Source: Mycobacterium sp. 4858
GTDB lineage: Bacteria > Actinomycetota > Actinomycetes > Mycobacteriales > Mycobacteriaceae
DNA: 64,000 nucleotides
Assembly: GCF_900240975.1 (NCBI RefSeq)
Contig: NZ_LT968776.1
Location: 1,240,001-1,304,000, forward strand
Reading direction: 5' to 3'
The notes below the pieces were generated by a model. That model was not told the origin of the DNA. It saw only the letters and a list, made by a program, of their open reading frames with translations, and made no database searches. Positions within the stretch are counted from its first letter, which is position 1; each line of letters starts with the position of its first letter. A program made the position numbers and the translations under genes. This document shows, piece after piece, positions 54,088 through 63,750 of the stretch.

Positions 54088-54735
54088 ATGGATTATGTGA
54101 CGAAACATCATCCACATGACTATCTACCCGCCGCCGGCCATGACGCGCTGCTGCCGACCTACGACCTGATATCGCGCCTGCTCGGCATGAGAAGGGTCCA
54201 CGACGCGCTCCTCGCGCAGGCCGAACTCGACGACTGCCGCCATGTCCTGGAAATCGGCTGCGGCACAGGCAATCTCATCATTCGAGCGAAACGTTCCCAT
54301 CCCCACCTGGAGGTGATCGGATGCGATCCCGACCCGCGCGCGCTGGACCGGGCGAAACGAAAGGCGGCCGCGATCCGCTTCGAGCAGGGCTACGCCGAAC
54401 GGCTCCCCTACGCCGACGGCGAATTCGACCGGGTGCTGTCGTCGATGATGCTGCACCACATCGCTGACGACGCGAAAAACGCTGCGGCGGCCGAGGTTTT
54501 CCGGGTCCTTCGCCCCGGCGGCCGGCTGCACCTGGTCGACATCGGCGGCGACATGACCGACGACCACGGCCTGCTGGCGCGGCGAATCAGGCGCAACCAC
54601 CACGCGGCAGCCAACCTCGGCGACGCGATCCCGCGACTGCTGCGTGGGGCGGGGTTCGAGTGCACCGAGGTCGCATCGACGCGGCACCGCATCCTCGGAC
54701 AATTGAATTACTATCGCGCCACCCGCCCCGCCTAG
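54088..54735 (+). CDS. Class I SAM-dependent methyltransferase (UbiE/Methyltransf_11 type)
   Basis: A 215-residue methyltransferase. SAM motif I is VLEIGCGTGNLI, the acidic residue follows in GCDPDPRAL, and motif II is in DGEFDRVLSSMMLHHI. The C-terminus includes LRPGGRLHLVDIGG. The start is ATG 54088. It is preceded by the AraC-type repeats and is likely the target of the divergent AraC gene. Substrate unknown; the N-terminal extension HHPHDYLPAAGHDALLPTYD resembles other mycobacterial small-molecule methyltransferases. Confidence 0.88.
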   Translation: MDYVTKHHPHDYLPAAGHDALLPTYDLISRLLGMRRVHDALLAQAELDDCRHVLEIGCGTGNLIIRAKRSHPHLEVIGCDPDPRALDRAKRKAAAIRFEQGYAERLPYADGEFDRVLSSMMLHHIADDAKNAAAAEVFRVLRPGGRLHLVDIGGDMTDDHGLLARRIRRNHHAAANLGDAIPRLLRGAGFECTEVASTRHRILGQLNYYRATRPA

Positions 54736-54757
54736 GCCGCCGGTTACGGTTGGTGCC

Positions 54758-55768
54758 ATGGCCCCCTACCGCGTGGTTCAGTGGTCCACCGGCAACATCG
54801 GGAAGCGAGCGCTCGGCATCCTGCTCGACCGCGACGACTTCGAGGTGGTGGGCGTGCACGCGCATGGGGCGGGGAAAGTGGGGCGCGACGCGACCGGCGT
54901 CACCGCGACGGGCGACGTCGACGCGCTGCTCGACTTGGCCCCGGACTGCGTGAACTACATGCCGCGCGCCATCGACTACGAACTGGTGGAAAGGATGCTG
55001 CGCCGCGGCATCAACGTGGTCACCACCGGGGATTTCCTGACCGGCACCCACCACCCGGTTGAACGCCCGGCCCTCGAGGAGGCGGCCCGACGGGGCAACG
55101 CGACCTTCCTGGGGACGGGATTCGAGCCCGGCTTCATCAACGTCGTCGCCGGGTTCCTCACCGGCGCGTGCCGACGGGTGCACAGCGTCAAACTCGTCGA
55201 AACGTTGGACTGCACAACCTATCCCATACAGGACGTCTGGAAGGTGCTCGGATTCGGCAAGCCACCGCGCGAGCGGGTGACGCACCTCGACCCGGCGACG
55301 CAACGATACGGCCTCGGCTACTTCGAGACGCTGGACATGATCGCCACCATGCTGGGCACCGAGCTCGACTCCAAGGAGGCATTGGTCGAGCCCGCGGTGC
55401 TGACCCGGGATCTGGATCTGGGCTGGGTGAAATACTCCGCCGGCACCGCCGGGGGCCAGCGCCGCACCTATCGCGGCTACCGCGGGGGCCGTCCGGTGGT
55501 CGAGCTCGCCATCTGCTGGACCATGAGCGACGACGCGCTGGACCCGCGATGGACCGACCCCAAGGGTTTCAGCGTGGTGATCGAAGGCGAGCCACGCGTG
55601 GACGCGACGATCCGGTTCGGCAAACCCGGCGAGGACGTGATGACCGTGTTGATGGACAGCACCGCCGTCGCGGCGGTCAACGCCATACCGTTCCTCTGCG
55701 ACGCGCAACCGGGCGTCATCACGCCGATCGATCTGCCCGTCACCGGATCCCGGGGCGCCCTGCTCTAA
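54758..55768 (+). CDS. Dihydrodipicolinate-reductase-like NAD(P)-binding oxidoreductase
   Basis: A 336-residue protein with an N-terminal Rossmann fold VVQWSTGNIGKRAL and a C-terminal dihydrodipicolinate-reductase-like domain (GTGFEPGFINVVAGF). This group includes 2,4-diaminopentanoate dehydrogenase and many actinobacterial homologues of unknown function, often near acyl-CoA or steroid genes. The start is ATG 54758, 23 bases after the methyltransferase stop, so they are probably co-transcribed. The amine or imine substrate is unknown. Confidence 0.85.
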   Translation: MAPYRVVQWSTGNIGKRALGILLDRDDFEVVGVHAHGAGKVGRDATGVTATGDVDALLDLAPDCVNYMPRAIDYELVERMLRRGINVVTTGDFLTGTHHPVERPALEEAARRGNATFLGTGFEPGFINVVAGFLTGACRRVHSVKLVETLDCTTYPIQDVWKVLGFGKPPRERVTHLDPATQRYGLGYFETLDMIATMLGTELDSKEALVEPAVLTRDLDLGWVKYSAGTAGGQRRTYRGYRGGRPVVELAICWTMSDDALDPRWTDPKGFSVVIEGEPRVDATIRFGKPGEDVMTVLMDSTAVAAVNAIPFLCDAQPGVITPIDLPVTGSRGALL

Positions 55769-55847
55769 CGCTGGTCGCGTTCAGGGGGCCGTCAGCCCGG
55801 TTGCCGCCGACCGGCGGAAGCGTACAGTGGTGGCAGCTTGTTATATC

Positions 55848-55862
55848 GGCTAAATATTAGCC
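55848..55862. promoter_or_regulatory. Operator-like palindrome before the methyltransferase trio
   Basis: GGCTAA (55848-55853) and TTAGCC (55857-55862) are exact reverse complements around ATA, 24 bases before the ATG at 55887. The surrounding bases are AT-rich (TGTTATATC upstream), suggesting a promoter. A related half-site, CGCTAAGT, precedes the methyltransferase gene at 46077. Confidence 0.5.
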
Positions 55863-55886
55863 CAACTACTTCTGAACGGGGCGAGC

Positions 55887-56852
55887 ATGACTTCCACCAG
55901 GTACGAGGGCGACACCTGGGACCTGGCATCCAGCGTCGGGGTGACCGCGACGATGGTCGCCGCCGCCCGCGCCGTCGCGACCCGCGCCGAGCGTCCGCTG
56001 ATCAACGACCCGTTCGCCGAGCCGCTGGTGCGGGCCGTCGGCGTGGACCTGCTCACCCGGCTGGCGACCGGCGAAGTGAGCCCGGACGAACTCAACGACG
56101 CGCACGACGGCGCGACGGGGTCCGCCGGCGCGATGTCCCGGATGGCCGACAACATGGCGGTGCGCACGAAGTTCTTCGACGAATTCTTTCTGAACGCGAC
56201 GCGCGCGGGAATCACGCAGGCGGTGATTCTGGCCTCGGGCCTGGACGCCCGCGCCTACCGGCTGGCGTGGCCCGCCGGGACCGTCGTGTACGAGGTCGAC
56301 CAGCCGCAGGTCATCGACTTCAAGTCGCGCACCCTGGCCGAACTGGGCGCCACGCCGACCGCCGAGCGGCGCGTGGTGGCCATCGACCTGCGTGACGACT
56401 GGCCCGCCGCGCTGCGGGCCGCCGGCTTCGACCCGGCCCAGCCCGCCGCCTGGAGCGCCGAGGGCCTGCTCGGCTATCTGCCCCCGGAGGCGCAGGACCG
56501 ACTGCTCGACACCATCACCGAACTCAGCGCACCGGGCAGCCGGTTGGCCGTCGAGAGCGCGCCCAGCCCCGAGCCCGGCGACGAGGACAAGATGAAGGAG
56601 CGCATGCAGCAGATCTCCGAACGCTGGCGTGCGCACGGCTTCGACCTCGACATGGCGGGGCTGGTCTACTTCGGGGAACGCAACGAGGCGGCCCCCTACC
56701 TGCGCGACCGGGGCTGGGCGCTGAACGGCGTCAGCATCCGGGAGTTGTTGTCGGCCAACGGGCTTCCGCCGCTCAAGGACGACGACATGCGCATGGGTGA
56801 AGTGCTTTACGTCAGCGGCACGTTGGACGAAGAAACAGGAGCCATTGCATGA
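55887..56852 (+). CDS. Class I SAM-dependent methyltransferase, TIGR00027 family, copy A
   Basis: A 321-residue member of the LCMT-like family. It contains [34 protein letters not shown], the SAM motif [43 protein letters not shown], and a C-terminal segment [15 protein letters not shown]. Start ATG 55887 with GGGGCGAGC upstream. It is the first gene of a co-directional set of three paralogues, and its stop overlaps the next start by four bases. Substrate unknown. Confidence 0.9.
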   Translation: MTSTRYEGDTWDLASSVGVTATMVAAARAVATRAERPLINDPFAEPLVRAVGVDLLTRLATGEVSPDELNDAHDGATGSAGAMSRMADNMAVRTKFFDEFFLNATRAGITQAVILASGLDARAYRLAWPAGTVVYEVDQPQVIDFKSRTLAELGATPTAERRVVAIDLRDDWPAALRAAGFDPAQPAAWSAEGLLGYLPPEAQDRLLDTITELSAPGSRLAVESAPSPEPGDEDKMKERMQQISERWRAHGFDLDMAGLVYFGERNEAAPYLRDRGWALNGVSIRELLSANGLPPLKDDDMRMGEVLYVSGTLDEETGAIA

Positions 56853-57763
56853 CTGTGGAATCGGGACGCACAGAAGGCGACAGTTGGGGCCCCGGGCACA
56901 GCGTGGGAGCGACGGCCACTATGGTGGCGGCCTCCCGCGCGGTGGCGTCGCAGGGCCCCGATGCGCTGCTCGACGACCCGCTGGCCGAGCCGCTGGTCCG
57001 CGCCGTCGGCCTGGAGCCCTTCATCCGCATCGTGGATGGGCAGGTCGATTTCGAGGACGACCCGCTGTTCAACCGCAAGGCCCGGGCCGAGCAGATCACG
57101 GTTCGCACCCGCTTTTTCGATGACTTCTTCACCGGCGCCACCAAAGACGGTGTGCGACAGGCGGTGATCCTGGCCTCCGGCCTGGACACCCGCGCCTACC
57201 GCCTGACGTGGCCGGCGGGCACCGTCGTCTACGAGATCGACCAGCCGCAGGTCATCGCGTTCAAGACCGACACGCTGGCCGGGCTCGGCGCCGCCCCGAC
57301 CGCCGAGCGCCGCGCGATCGCCATCGATCTGCGCGACGACTGGCCGGCCGCGTTGCGCGAAGGCGGGTTCGACGTGACGCAGCCGACCGCGTGGAGCGCG
57401 GAAGGGCTGCTCCCCTACCTCCCGCCCGAGGCCCAGGACCGGCTGTTCGACAACATCACCGCGCTCAGCGCCCCGGGCAGCCGGCTGGCCACCGAGCACG
57501 TGCCCGACCCCAACGCGTTCTCCGACGAGCGGTTGCAGCGCATCAGCGAACGGTGGCAGCGCTTCGGCTTCAACCTCAACGCGGCCGACCTGTTCTACCG
57601 CGGGGAACGCAACGTCGTCGCCGACTACTTGACCGGCCAGGGCTGGCGGGTGACCGCACATCCGGCCCGGGAGTTGTACGCCCAGAACGGGTTTGAATTC
57701 CCCGAGGACGAGATGTCGGCCACCTTCGGCGAGTTGAGTTACGTCGCCGCGACACTGGCGTAG
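56849..57763 (+). CDS. Class I SAM-dependent methyltransferase, TIGR00027 family, copy B
   Basis: A 304-residue paralogue of copy [78 protein letters not shown]. The start ATG 56849 overlaps the stop of copy A. The N-terminus (GPGHSVG) departs from the WDLASSVG of the other copies, so the entrance to the active site may differ. It is separated from copy C by 22 bases. Confidence 0.9.
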   Translation: MTVESGRTEGDSWGPGHSVGATATMVAASRAVASQGPDALLDDPLAEPLVRAVGLEPFIRIVDGQVDFEDDPLFNRKARAEQITVRTRFFDDFFTGATKDGVRQAVILASGLDTRAYRLTWPAGTVVYEIDQPQVIAFKTDTLAGLGAAPTAERRAIAIDLRDDWPAALREGGFDVTQPTAWSAEGLLPYLPPEAQDRLFDNITALSAPGSRLATEHVPDPNAFSDERLQRISERWQRFGFNLNAADLFYRGERNVVADYLTGQGWRVTAHPARELYAQNGFEFPEDEMSATFGELSYVAATLA

Positions 57764-57785
57764 CGGATTGACTAGGGTTTCGCCT

Positions 57786-58700
57786 ATGTCACGCGCTCAC
57801 GACGACGAGTGGGACCTGGCGTCCAGTGTGGGCGCGACGGCGACCATGGTGGCCGCCGGGCGCGCCATGGCGACGAGGGATCCCCGCGGCCTGATCCACG
57901 ACCCGTTCGCCGAACCGCTGGTGCGCGCGGTGGGGGTGGACTTCTTCACCAAGATGATGGACGGCGAGCTCGACCTGGACGCGATCGAGAACGCTTCGCT
58001 GGTCCGCGTGCAGGCCATGGTCGACGGAATGGCTGTGCGCACCAAGTACTTCGACGACTACTTCGTCAAGGCGACGGCGCACGGAATCCGGCAGGTGGTG
58101 ATCCTGGCCTCCGGGCTGGACTCGCGCGCGTACCGGTTGCCGTGGCCGGACGGCACGGTGGTCTACGAGATCGACCAGCCCCGCGTGATCGAGTTCAAGA
58201 CCGCCACGTTGGCCGGCATCGGTGCCGAACCGACGGCGACGCGGCGCACCGTGCCGATCGATCTGCGCGCCGACTGGCCGGCCGCGCTGAAGGCGGCCGG
58301 ATTCGATGCGACTGCGCCGACCGCGTGGCTGGCCGAGGGTCTGCTGATCTATCTGCCGCCGGAGGCCCAGGACCGGTTGTTCGACAACATCAGCGCGCTC
58401 AGCGTCCCCGGCAGCACGATCGCCACCGAATTCGTGCCCGGCATCGTGGATTTCGATGCCGACAAGGTGCGGGAGATGTCGGGTTCCTTCCGCGAGCACG
58501 GCGTGGACATCGACATGGCATCGCTGGTGTACGCCGGCGAGCGCAACCACGTCGTGGACTACCTGCGGTCCAAGCACTGGGCCGTCGAAGGCACGACCCG
58601 CACGGAGCTGTTCGCGCGGCAGGGCATCGAGGCGCCCGCCCCGGAAAACGACGACCCGCTCGGTGAGATCATCTTCATCAGCGGCGGGCTCACCGCCTAG
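57786..58700 (+). CDS. Class I SAM-dependent methyltransferase, TIGR00027 family, copy C
   Basis: A 304-residue paralogue: [62 protein letters not shown], and [18 protein letters not shown]. Start ATG 57786 ([11 protein letters not shown]) is preferred to the TTG/GTG alternative at 57768. The conserved WSAEG reads WLAEG here. The set ends in convergent orientation with sppA (four-base gap). Confidence 0.9.
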   Translation: MSRAHDDEWDLASSVGATATMVAAGRAMATRDPRGLIHDPFAEPLVRAVGVDFFTKMMDGELDLDAIENASLVRVQAMVDGMAVRTKYFDDYFVKATAHGIRQVVILASGLDSRAYRLPWPDGTVVYEIDQPRVIEFKTATLAGIGAEPTATRRTVPIDLRADWPAALKAAGFDATAPTAWLAEGLLIYLPPEAQDRLFDNISALSVPGSTIATEFVPGIVDFDADKVREMSGSFREHGVDIDMASLVYAGERNHVVDYLRSKHWAVEGTTRTELFARQGIEAPAPENDDPLGEIIFISGGLTA

Positions 58701-58704
58701 GTCG

Positions 58705-60477
58705 TCAGAACCGCGACTGCCCCGGCCACAACACCGTGGCGCCGCCCAGCGACTGTTCGACGTTGTCCAGGATGCCGCCGACCGTGTGTCCGAGCAGGGC
58801 GGCCAGTGCGTCCGGCAACGACGCGGCGGCCGGTTGCGACGAGGCCCGGGGGCGCACCATGTCCAGCAGCGAGGAGCCCGGATAGCTGACGACGCGCACT
58901 TCGCCGTCCACGTCAAGGCCGGCCAGCACCTTCGCCCGGCGCACCGCGGTGCGGAAGCCGCCGAGCTCGTCGACCAGCCCGTGCTTGAGGGCGTCGGCGC
59001 CGGTCCAGATTCGTCCCTGCGCAACGCGATCGACGGCTTCGGCGGTCAGGTTTCGCGCTTCGGCGACGCGCCGCACGAAGTCCGCGTAGAACAGGTCCGC
59101 CTCGGCTTCCCTGTGGGCCTGCTGCTCCGGTGTGAAGGGCGCGTCGATCGACCACGCGTCGGCGTTGGCGTTGGTGCGCACGGTATCCGACCCCACCCCC
59201 AACCGCTCCAACAGATCTCGGATCACCAGCTTGCCGGTGATCACCCCGATCGACCCGGTGACGGTCGCCGGGTTGGCGATGATCACGTCGGCCCCCATCG
59301 AGACGTAGTAACCGCCGGAAGCGGCGACCGCACCCATGGAGGCCACCACCGGCTTGCCACGCTTCCGCGCCCTGGTCACCTCGCGCCAGATGCTTTCCGA
59401 CGCGGTGATCGTGCCGCCGGGGCTGTTGACACGCAGCACGATCGCGGACACCGACTCGTCGGCGGCCGCCTCCCGCAGCGCCGCCCCCATGGTGTCACCG
59501 CCGGCGGTGGTGGCGCCGAACGGCAGGAACCCGGGACCACCGCGACCGTCGACGATCATGCCGTCGAGGGTGATGACGGCCAGGGTCGGCTTGGGCCGCC
59601 GGCCCGGAACCGGCGGTTTGGGCGGCGTCAGCCGCGGGCGGGCCGCACCGGCGTAGCGCGTCAGGTACAGCCGCGGCGGGTCGGTGTCATCCGAAACATC
59701 TTTCACGCCAACCATTTCCGCGATGCGCGCGTATGCCTCGTCGCGGAATCCGATCCGGTCGAGCAGGCCGGCGGCCACGGCGTCGTCGCGCAGCAGCGGG
59801 GCGCGGTCGGCCAGCGCGTCGAGCGTCGCGGGGTCGAGCTTGCGCGAATCGGCGATCGCCCGCCAGACCTCCTCCTGCAGGCTTTCCAGCATCCGGGTGA
59901 CGGCCTCGCGATGGGCCGCGGTGAAGCCGTGTTCGGTGAAACGGTTTGCCGCGGACTTGTATTGGCCGCGCGCGACGAACTGGGGTTCGATGCCCGCCTT
60001 GTCGAACGCGTCGCGCAGGAAGGTGGCGTTGCTGGCGAAGCCGATCAGCCCGACGCTTCCCGAGGGCTGCATCCAGACCTCGCCGAACGCCGAGGCCAGG
60101 TAGTAGGACAGCGTGCCCGGGTAGGTTTCGGCCCAGGCCAGCGACGGCTTGGCGGCGCTGAAAGCCGTGATGGCCTCCCGCAGTTCCTGCACCGCCGCCG
60201 GCGGCGACGCCGCAAGCTGCACCCGGGCGATCAGCCCGGCGACCCGCGGGTCCTCGGCCGCGCGGTGGATGGCGGCGACCGCGTCGCGCAGCGCCATCGG
60301 CCGCCCGCCGGTGAAGATCGCCAGCGGGTCGAACCCCGTGGCCTCCGGCGGCGCCGAACGCAGGTCGAGCTCGAGCACGCAGCCGTTGGGGACGCCGTGG
60401 TGGCGGGCGGTGTCGACTCGCTCGGCCAGAGCGCGTACGTCGTCGACCCCGGGAATCGAGGGCAGGAAGGCGAACAT
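58705..60477 (-). CDS. sppA: Signal peptide peptidase SppA, 67K (double-domain) type
   Basis: SppA degrades cleaved signal peptides at the membrane. It has 590 residues with two tandem SppA/ClpP-like domains. The N-terminal half includes the putative general-base Lys region (QYKSAANRFTEHG). The C-terminal half has the nucleophile Ser in AVAASGGYYVSMGAD and the strand ETNTVTGSIGV-like ATVTGSIGVIT. I placed the start at ATG 60477 (MFAFLPSIPGVDDV), which matches the mycobacterial protein start; a frame open to 60543 adds residues only. It is divergent from an F420-type oxidoreductase, with 39 bases between. Confidence 0.92.
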   Translation of the reverse strand: MFAFLPSIPGVDDVRALAERVDTARHHGVPNGCVLELDLRSAPPEATGFDPLAIFTGGRPMALRDAVAAIHRAAEDPRVAGLIARVQLAASPPAAVQELREAITAFSAAKPSLAWAETYPGTLSYYLASAFGEVWMQPSGSVGLIGFASNATFLRDAFDKAGIEPQFVARGQYKSAANRFTEHGFTAAHREAVTRMLESLQEEVWRAIADSRKLDPATLDALADRAPLLRDDAVAAGLLDRIGFRDEAYARIAEMVGVKDVSDDTDPPRLYLTRYAGAARPRLTPPKPPVPGRRPKPTLAVITLDGMIVDGRGGPGFLPFGATTAGGDTMGAALREAAADESVSAIVLRVNSPGGTITASESIWREVTRARKRGKPVVASMGAVAASGGYYVSMGADVIIANPATVTGSIGVITGKLVIRDLLERLGVGSDTVRTNANADAWSIDAPFTPEQQAHREAEADLFYADFVRRVAEARNLTAEAVDRVAQGRIWTGADALKHGLVDELGGFRTAVRRAKVLAGLDVDGEVRVVSYPGSSLLDMVRPRASSQPAAASLPDALAALLGHTVGGILDNVEQSLGGATVLWPGQSRF

Positions 60478-60504
60478 GTTTGCAGCGTACCGACAGCGCC
60501 GCCG

Positions 60505-60510
60505 TACGGT
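60505..60510 (+). promoter_or_regulatory. Candidate -10 element of a leaderless oxidoreductase mRNA
   Basis: TACGGT fits TANNNT and ends six bases before GTG 60517. This is the same geometry as at the two cutinase genes. Confidence 0.4.
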
Positions 60511-60516
60511 GGTGGG

Positions 60517-61443
60517 GTGAGGTTCGCCATCGCCATCCCCCAATTCGACTACGACCGGTTCGACGCCCAGGGGCTGCGCGGCTATCTCGCCCGCGCCGAG
60601 GAACTCGGCTTCGAGGCCGGCTGGGTGCTCGAACAGATCATCGGTGAGGCGCCGCTGCTGGCGCCGCTGGAGCTCTTGGCCTACTGCGCGGCCTGCACCG
60701 AGCGCCTCCGCCTGGGGGTGGCCGTCCTGGTGACGTCACTGCACGACCCGCTGCAGCTGGCCTCGTCCGTCACCGCAGTCGACCGGCTCAGCCACGGCCG
60801 GCTGGACGTCGGCGTCGGCACCGGCGGCGGCTTCCGCAGGTTCGCCGCGTTCGGCGTCGAAAAGTCCACGTACGTCTCGTATTTCACCGAGGGCCTGGAG
60901 CTGATGAAGGCCGCCTGGTCCGACGAGCCACGGATCACCTTCCATGGGCGCTTCCGCGACGTCGACGACGTGCCGATCCAGCCCAAACCGCTGCAGCGGC
61001 CCCATCCGCCCATCTGGTTCGGCGGCCTGGCCCCCAAGGCCCTGGCCCGGGCGGTGCGCCACGGCGATTCGTTCCTGGGCGCCGGCTCGTCGACCACCGA
61101 GGCGTTCGCCGGGGCCGTCACCGTGGTGCGCCGCGAACTCGACGAACAGCGAAAGGACCCGGCGCACTTCACGATCGGCAAGCGCGTCTACCTGATGGTC
61201 GACGACGACGCGGGCCGGGCCCGCGAGCGCGTGCTCGCGGGGCTGCGCCGGATCTACAGCACGATGCCGGGCGTCGAAGACGTTCCGGTGTCCGGCACAC
61301 CCGACGACGTCGCACGCGGACTGCAGGCGGTGATCGACGCGGGCGCACAATACCTCTTGCTCAATCCCGTGGGCGTCGACGTACCCGAGAACCTCGAGCA
61401 GATGGAACGCCTTGCCGCGGAGGTCATTCCGCAGCTGGGCTGA
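60517..61443 (+). CDS. F420-dependent luciferase-like (LLM class) oxidoreductase, copy 3
   Basis: A 308-residue luciferase-like TIM-barrel oxidoreductase of a different subgroup from the pair at 13.8-15.5 kb. It contains RFAIAIPQFDYD, GVAVLVTSLHDPLQLASSVTAVD, RLDVGVGTGGGFRRF, and PPIWFGGLAPKALARAV. It may use F420 or FMN. The start is GTG 60517, directly after the -10 element. Its stop is adjacent to the stop of rplO (0-base gap, convergent). Located next to sppA as in M. tuberculosis, where sppA and rplO are also neighbours as I recall. Substrate unknown. Confidence 0.87.
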   Translation: MRFAIAIPQFDYDRFDAQGLRGYLARAEELGFEAGWVLEQIIGEAPLLAPLELLAYCAACTERLRLGVAVLVTSLHDPLQLASSVTAVDRLSHGRLDVGVGTGGGFRRFAAFGVEKSTYVSYFTEGLELMKAAWSDEPRITFHGRFRDVDDVPIQPKPLQRPHPPIWFGGLAPKALARAVRHGDSFLGAGSSTTEAFAGAVTVVRRELDEQRKDPAHFTIGKRVYLMVDDDAGRARERVLAGLRRIYSTMPGVEDVPVSGTPDDVARGLQAVIDAGAQYLLLNPVGVDVPENLEQMERLAAEVIPQLG

Positions 61444-61884
61444 TCAGAGCTCGGTGGCCGAGCCGCCCGCCGCAGTGATCTTCTCGCGGGCGCTGCCGCT
61501 GAACTTGTGCGCGGTCAGGTCGACCTTGACGGTCAGCTTGCCGTCGCCGAGAACCTTGACCAACGCGTTCTTGCGGACAGCGCCTTTGGCCACCAGGTCG
61601 TCGACGCCGATGGAGCCGCCCTGCGGGAACAGCCGGTTGATGTCGCCGACGTTGACGATCTCGTACTCAGTGCGGAACCGGTTGCGGAAGCCCTTGAGCT
61701 TGGGCAGCCGCATGTGAATCGGCATCTGCCCACCCTCGAAGGTGGCCGGCACGTTCTTGCGGGCCTTGGTGCCCTTGGTGCCGCGGCCGGCCGTCTTGCC
61801 CTTCGAGCCCTCACCGCGACCGACCCGGGTCCGGGCGGTCTTCGAGCCGGGGGCCGGCTTCAGGTCGTGCAGCTTGATGGTCAC
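61444..61884 (-). CDS. rplO: 50S ribosomal protein L15
   Basis: L15 joins the large subunit late and contacts 23S domain II. The 146-residue protein begins [31 protein letters not shown], has the glycine-rich [10 protein letters not shown] segment and [11 protein letters not shown]. Its start overlaps the rpmD stop by four bases. It is the last ribosomal gene of this cluster; secY is not next to it. Confidence 0.97.
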   Translation of the reverse strand: MTIKLHDLKPAPGSKTARTRVGRGEGSKGKTAGRGTKGTKARKNVPATFEGGQMPIHMRLPKLKGFRNRFRTEYEIVNVGDINRLFPQGGSIGVDDLVAKGAVRKNALVKVLGDGKLTVKVDLTAHKFSGSAREKITAAGGSATEL

Positions 61885-62078
61885 TGTGCCTTCCCTTCGG
61901 GCGCCGACTCCACCACGACCAGGTGGTTGACCACCGCGATCAGGCCGCGGGTCTGTGGGTTGTCCTCACGGATCACCGAGTGGCGGATCCGTCGCAGGCC
62001 CAGGGTGCGCAGGGATTCCCGCTGCTTCCAGCGGGCCCCGATGGTGCTGCGCACCTGGGTGATCTTCAGTTGGCTCAT
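61881..62078 (-). CDS. rpmD: 50S ribosomal protein L30
   Basis: A 65-residue protein with [31 protein letters not shown], then VNHLVVVE at the end. Bacterial L30 has this length. It overlaps rplO (downstream) and rpsE (upstream) by four bases each, so the three genes are translationally coupled. Confidence 0.97.
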   Translation of the reverse strand: MSQLKITQVRSTIGARWKQRESLRTLGLRRIRHSVIREDNPQTRGLIAVVNHLVVVESAPEGKAQ

Positions 62079-62752
62079 TGCGGTGCCGTTCCCTCTCGCG
62101 CGGCACTGGCGGCCAGCGCTTCACTTTCCCGCCGCGCCCTCAGCATTCCGGCGGGGGCGACATCCTCGATGGGCAGCCCGCGCCGGGCGGCCACCTCCTC
62201 GGGACGCTGCAGCAGCTTGAGCGCGGTGACGGTGGCGTGCACCACGTTGATCGCGTTGTCGCTGCCCAATGACTTGGCCAGGATGTCGCGCACCCCGGCG
62301 CATTCCAGCACGGCACGCGCCGCACCCCCGGCGATCACACCGGTACCGGGGCTCGCCGGGCGCAGCAGCACCACGCCGGCGGCCGCTTCACCCTGGACGG
62401 GGTGCGTGATGGTGCCGCCAATCAGCGGCACACGGAAGAAGCCCTTGCGCGCCTCCTCGACGCCCTTGGCGATGGCGGCCGGAACTTCCTTGGCCTTGCC
62501 GTAGCCGACGCCGACCATGCCGTTGCCGTCACCCACGATGACCAACGCGGTGAAACTGAAGCGCCGACCGCCCTTGACCACCTTGGAGACGCGGTTGATG
62601 GCGACCACCCGCTCCAGGTAGTTGCTCTTGTCGCCGTCGCGCTCGCGGCCACGGCCGCCGCGGTCGCCGTCGCGCCGACCGCGGCTGTCGCGGTCACCGC
62701 GCGAGTCACGGCTGTCTGGGGCGCCTTGCCCGCCGGCCGACTGTTCCGCCAT
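62075..62752 (-). CDS. rpsE: 30S ribosomal protein S5
   Basis: S5 supports translational fidelity at the decoding centre. The 225-residue protein has a low-complexity acidic/Arg-rich N-terminal extension ([18 protein letters not shown]), longer than in E. coli but typical of mycobacteria. The double-stranded RNA-binding domain follows ([22 protein letters not shown]) and the C-terminal domain contains [18 protein letters not shown] 62752. Its stop overlaps the rpmD start. Confidence 0.97.
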   Translation of the reverse strand: MAEQSAGGQGAPDSRDSRGDRDSRGRRDGDRGGRGRERDGDKSNYLERVVAINRVSKVVKGGRRFSFTALVIVGDGNGMVGVGYGKAKEVPAAIAKGVEEARKGFFRVPLIGGTITHPVQGEAAAGVVLLRPASPGTGVIAGGAARAVLECAGVRDILAKSLGSDNAINVVHATVTALKLLQRPEEVAARRGLPIEDVAPAGMLRARRESEALAASAAREGTAPQ

Positions 62753-62790
62753 TATGCGGTCCTTCCAGTCTTGTTCGAGGTCTCGATCAT

Positions 62791-63198
62791 CTAGAAACTC
62801 AATCCGTTCTCGCGTGCGGCATCGGCCAGCGCCGCGATCCGTCCGGCGTAGGTGTACCCGCCGCGGTCGAACACCGCGGTGTCGATACCGGCGGCCTTGG
62901 CGCGCTCGGCGATCAACTGGCCCACCCGCACGCTGCGGGCCTTCTTGTCCCCCTGCAGGCCGCGCACGTCGTCCTCGATGGACGACGCTGCGGCCACCGT
63001 GGTGCCGTTCTCGTCGTTGACCAGCTGCACGTGGATGTGGCGCGAGGATCGGTTGACGACGAGGCGCGGACGCTCCGGCGTGCCCTCGATCTTCTTGCGC
63101 AGCCGCGCGTGCCGACGCAGACGGGAGATCCGGCGGGTCGCGGATACGCTCTGCCCCACCGGCTTTCGCGCGGCGTTGTCAGGTTGTTTTTGCGCCAT
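62791..63198 (-). CDS. rplR: 50S ribosomal protein L18
   Basis: L18 binds 5S rRNA. The 135 residues carry a 13-residue N-terminal extension relative to the M. tuberculosis protein as I recall ([15 protein letters not shown] before [14 protein letters not shown]). The core includes [17 protein letters not shown] and the end reads [20 protein letters not shown] 63198; 38 bases before rpsE and two bases after the rplF stop. Confidence 0.96.
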   Translation of the reverse strand: MAQKQPDNAARKPVGQSVSATRRISRLRRHARLRKKIEGTPERPRLVVNRSSRHIHVQLVNDENGTTVAAASSIEDDVRGLQGDKKARSVRVGQLIAERAKAAGIDTAVFDRGGYTYAGRIAALADAARENGLSF

Positions 63199-63200
63199 GA

Positions 63201-63740
63201 CTACTTACCTGTCTTTCCGACCTTGCGGCGGATCTGCTCGCCCTCGTAGCGCACGCCCTTGCCCTTGTACGGGTCGGGACGGCGCAAGCGGCGGATGTTC
63301 GCCGAGATCTGGCCGACCTTTTGCTTGTCGATCCCGGTGATCGAGAACTTCGTCGGTGACTGGACCGCGAACGTGATGCCGTCCGGCGCCTCGATCACCA
63401 CCGGATGGCTGTACCCCAGCGCGAACTCGAGGTTGGCGCCCTTGAGCTGCACGCGGTAACCCACCCCGAAGATCTCCATCTTGGTGGTGTAACCCTCGGT
63501 CACTCCGGTGACCAGGTTGGAGACCAGGGTGCGCGACAGCCCGTGCAGCGAGCGGTTGCGCCGCTCGTCGTTCGGACGGCTGACCACGATCGCGCCGTCG
63601 TCGTTGCGCGCCACCGTGATCGGTTCGGCCACCGTCAGATTGAGGCTGCCCTTGGGCCCCTTCACCGAGACGTTCTGGCCCTCGATCGTTACGTCGACTC
63701 CGGAGGGAACCGGAACCGGCTGCTTACCAATACGCGACAT
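63201..63740 (-). CDS. rplF: 50S ribosomal protein L6
   Basis: L6 lies near the factor-binding site and the sarcin-ricin loop. The 179-residue protein begins [21 protein letters not shown], contains KGPKGSLNL and [15 protein letters not shown], and carries the C-terminal signature [16 protein letters not shown]. Start ATG 63740, ten bases after the rpsH stop. Confidence 0.97.
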   Translation of the reverse strand: MSRIGKQPVPVPSGVDVTIEGQNVSVKGPKGSLNLTVAEPITVARNDDGAIVVSRPNDERRNRSLHGLSRTLVSNLVTGVTEGYTTKMEIFGVGYRVQLKGANLEFALGYSHPVVIEAPDGITFAVQSPTKFSITGIDKQKVGQISANIRRLRRPDPYKGKGVRYEGEQIRRKVGKTGK

Positions 63741-63750
63741 TTCTATTCCC

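Noticed and set aside
58456..61443. A 995-codon plus-strand frame running through sppA into the oxidoreductase
   Set aside because: Only the end from GTG 60517 has luciferase-like motifs; the rest is antisense to sppA.
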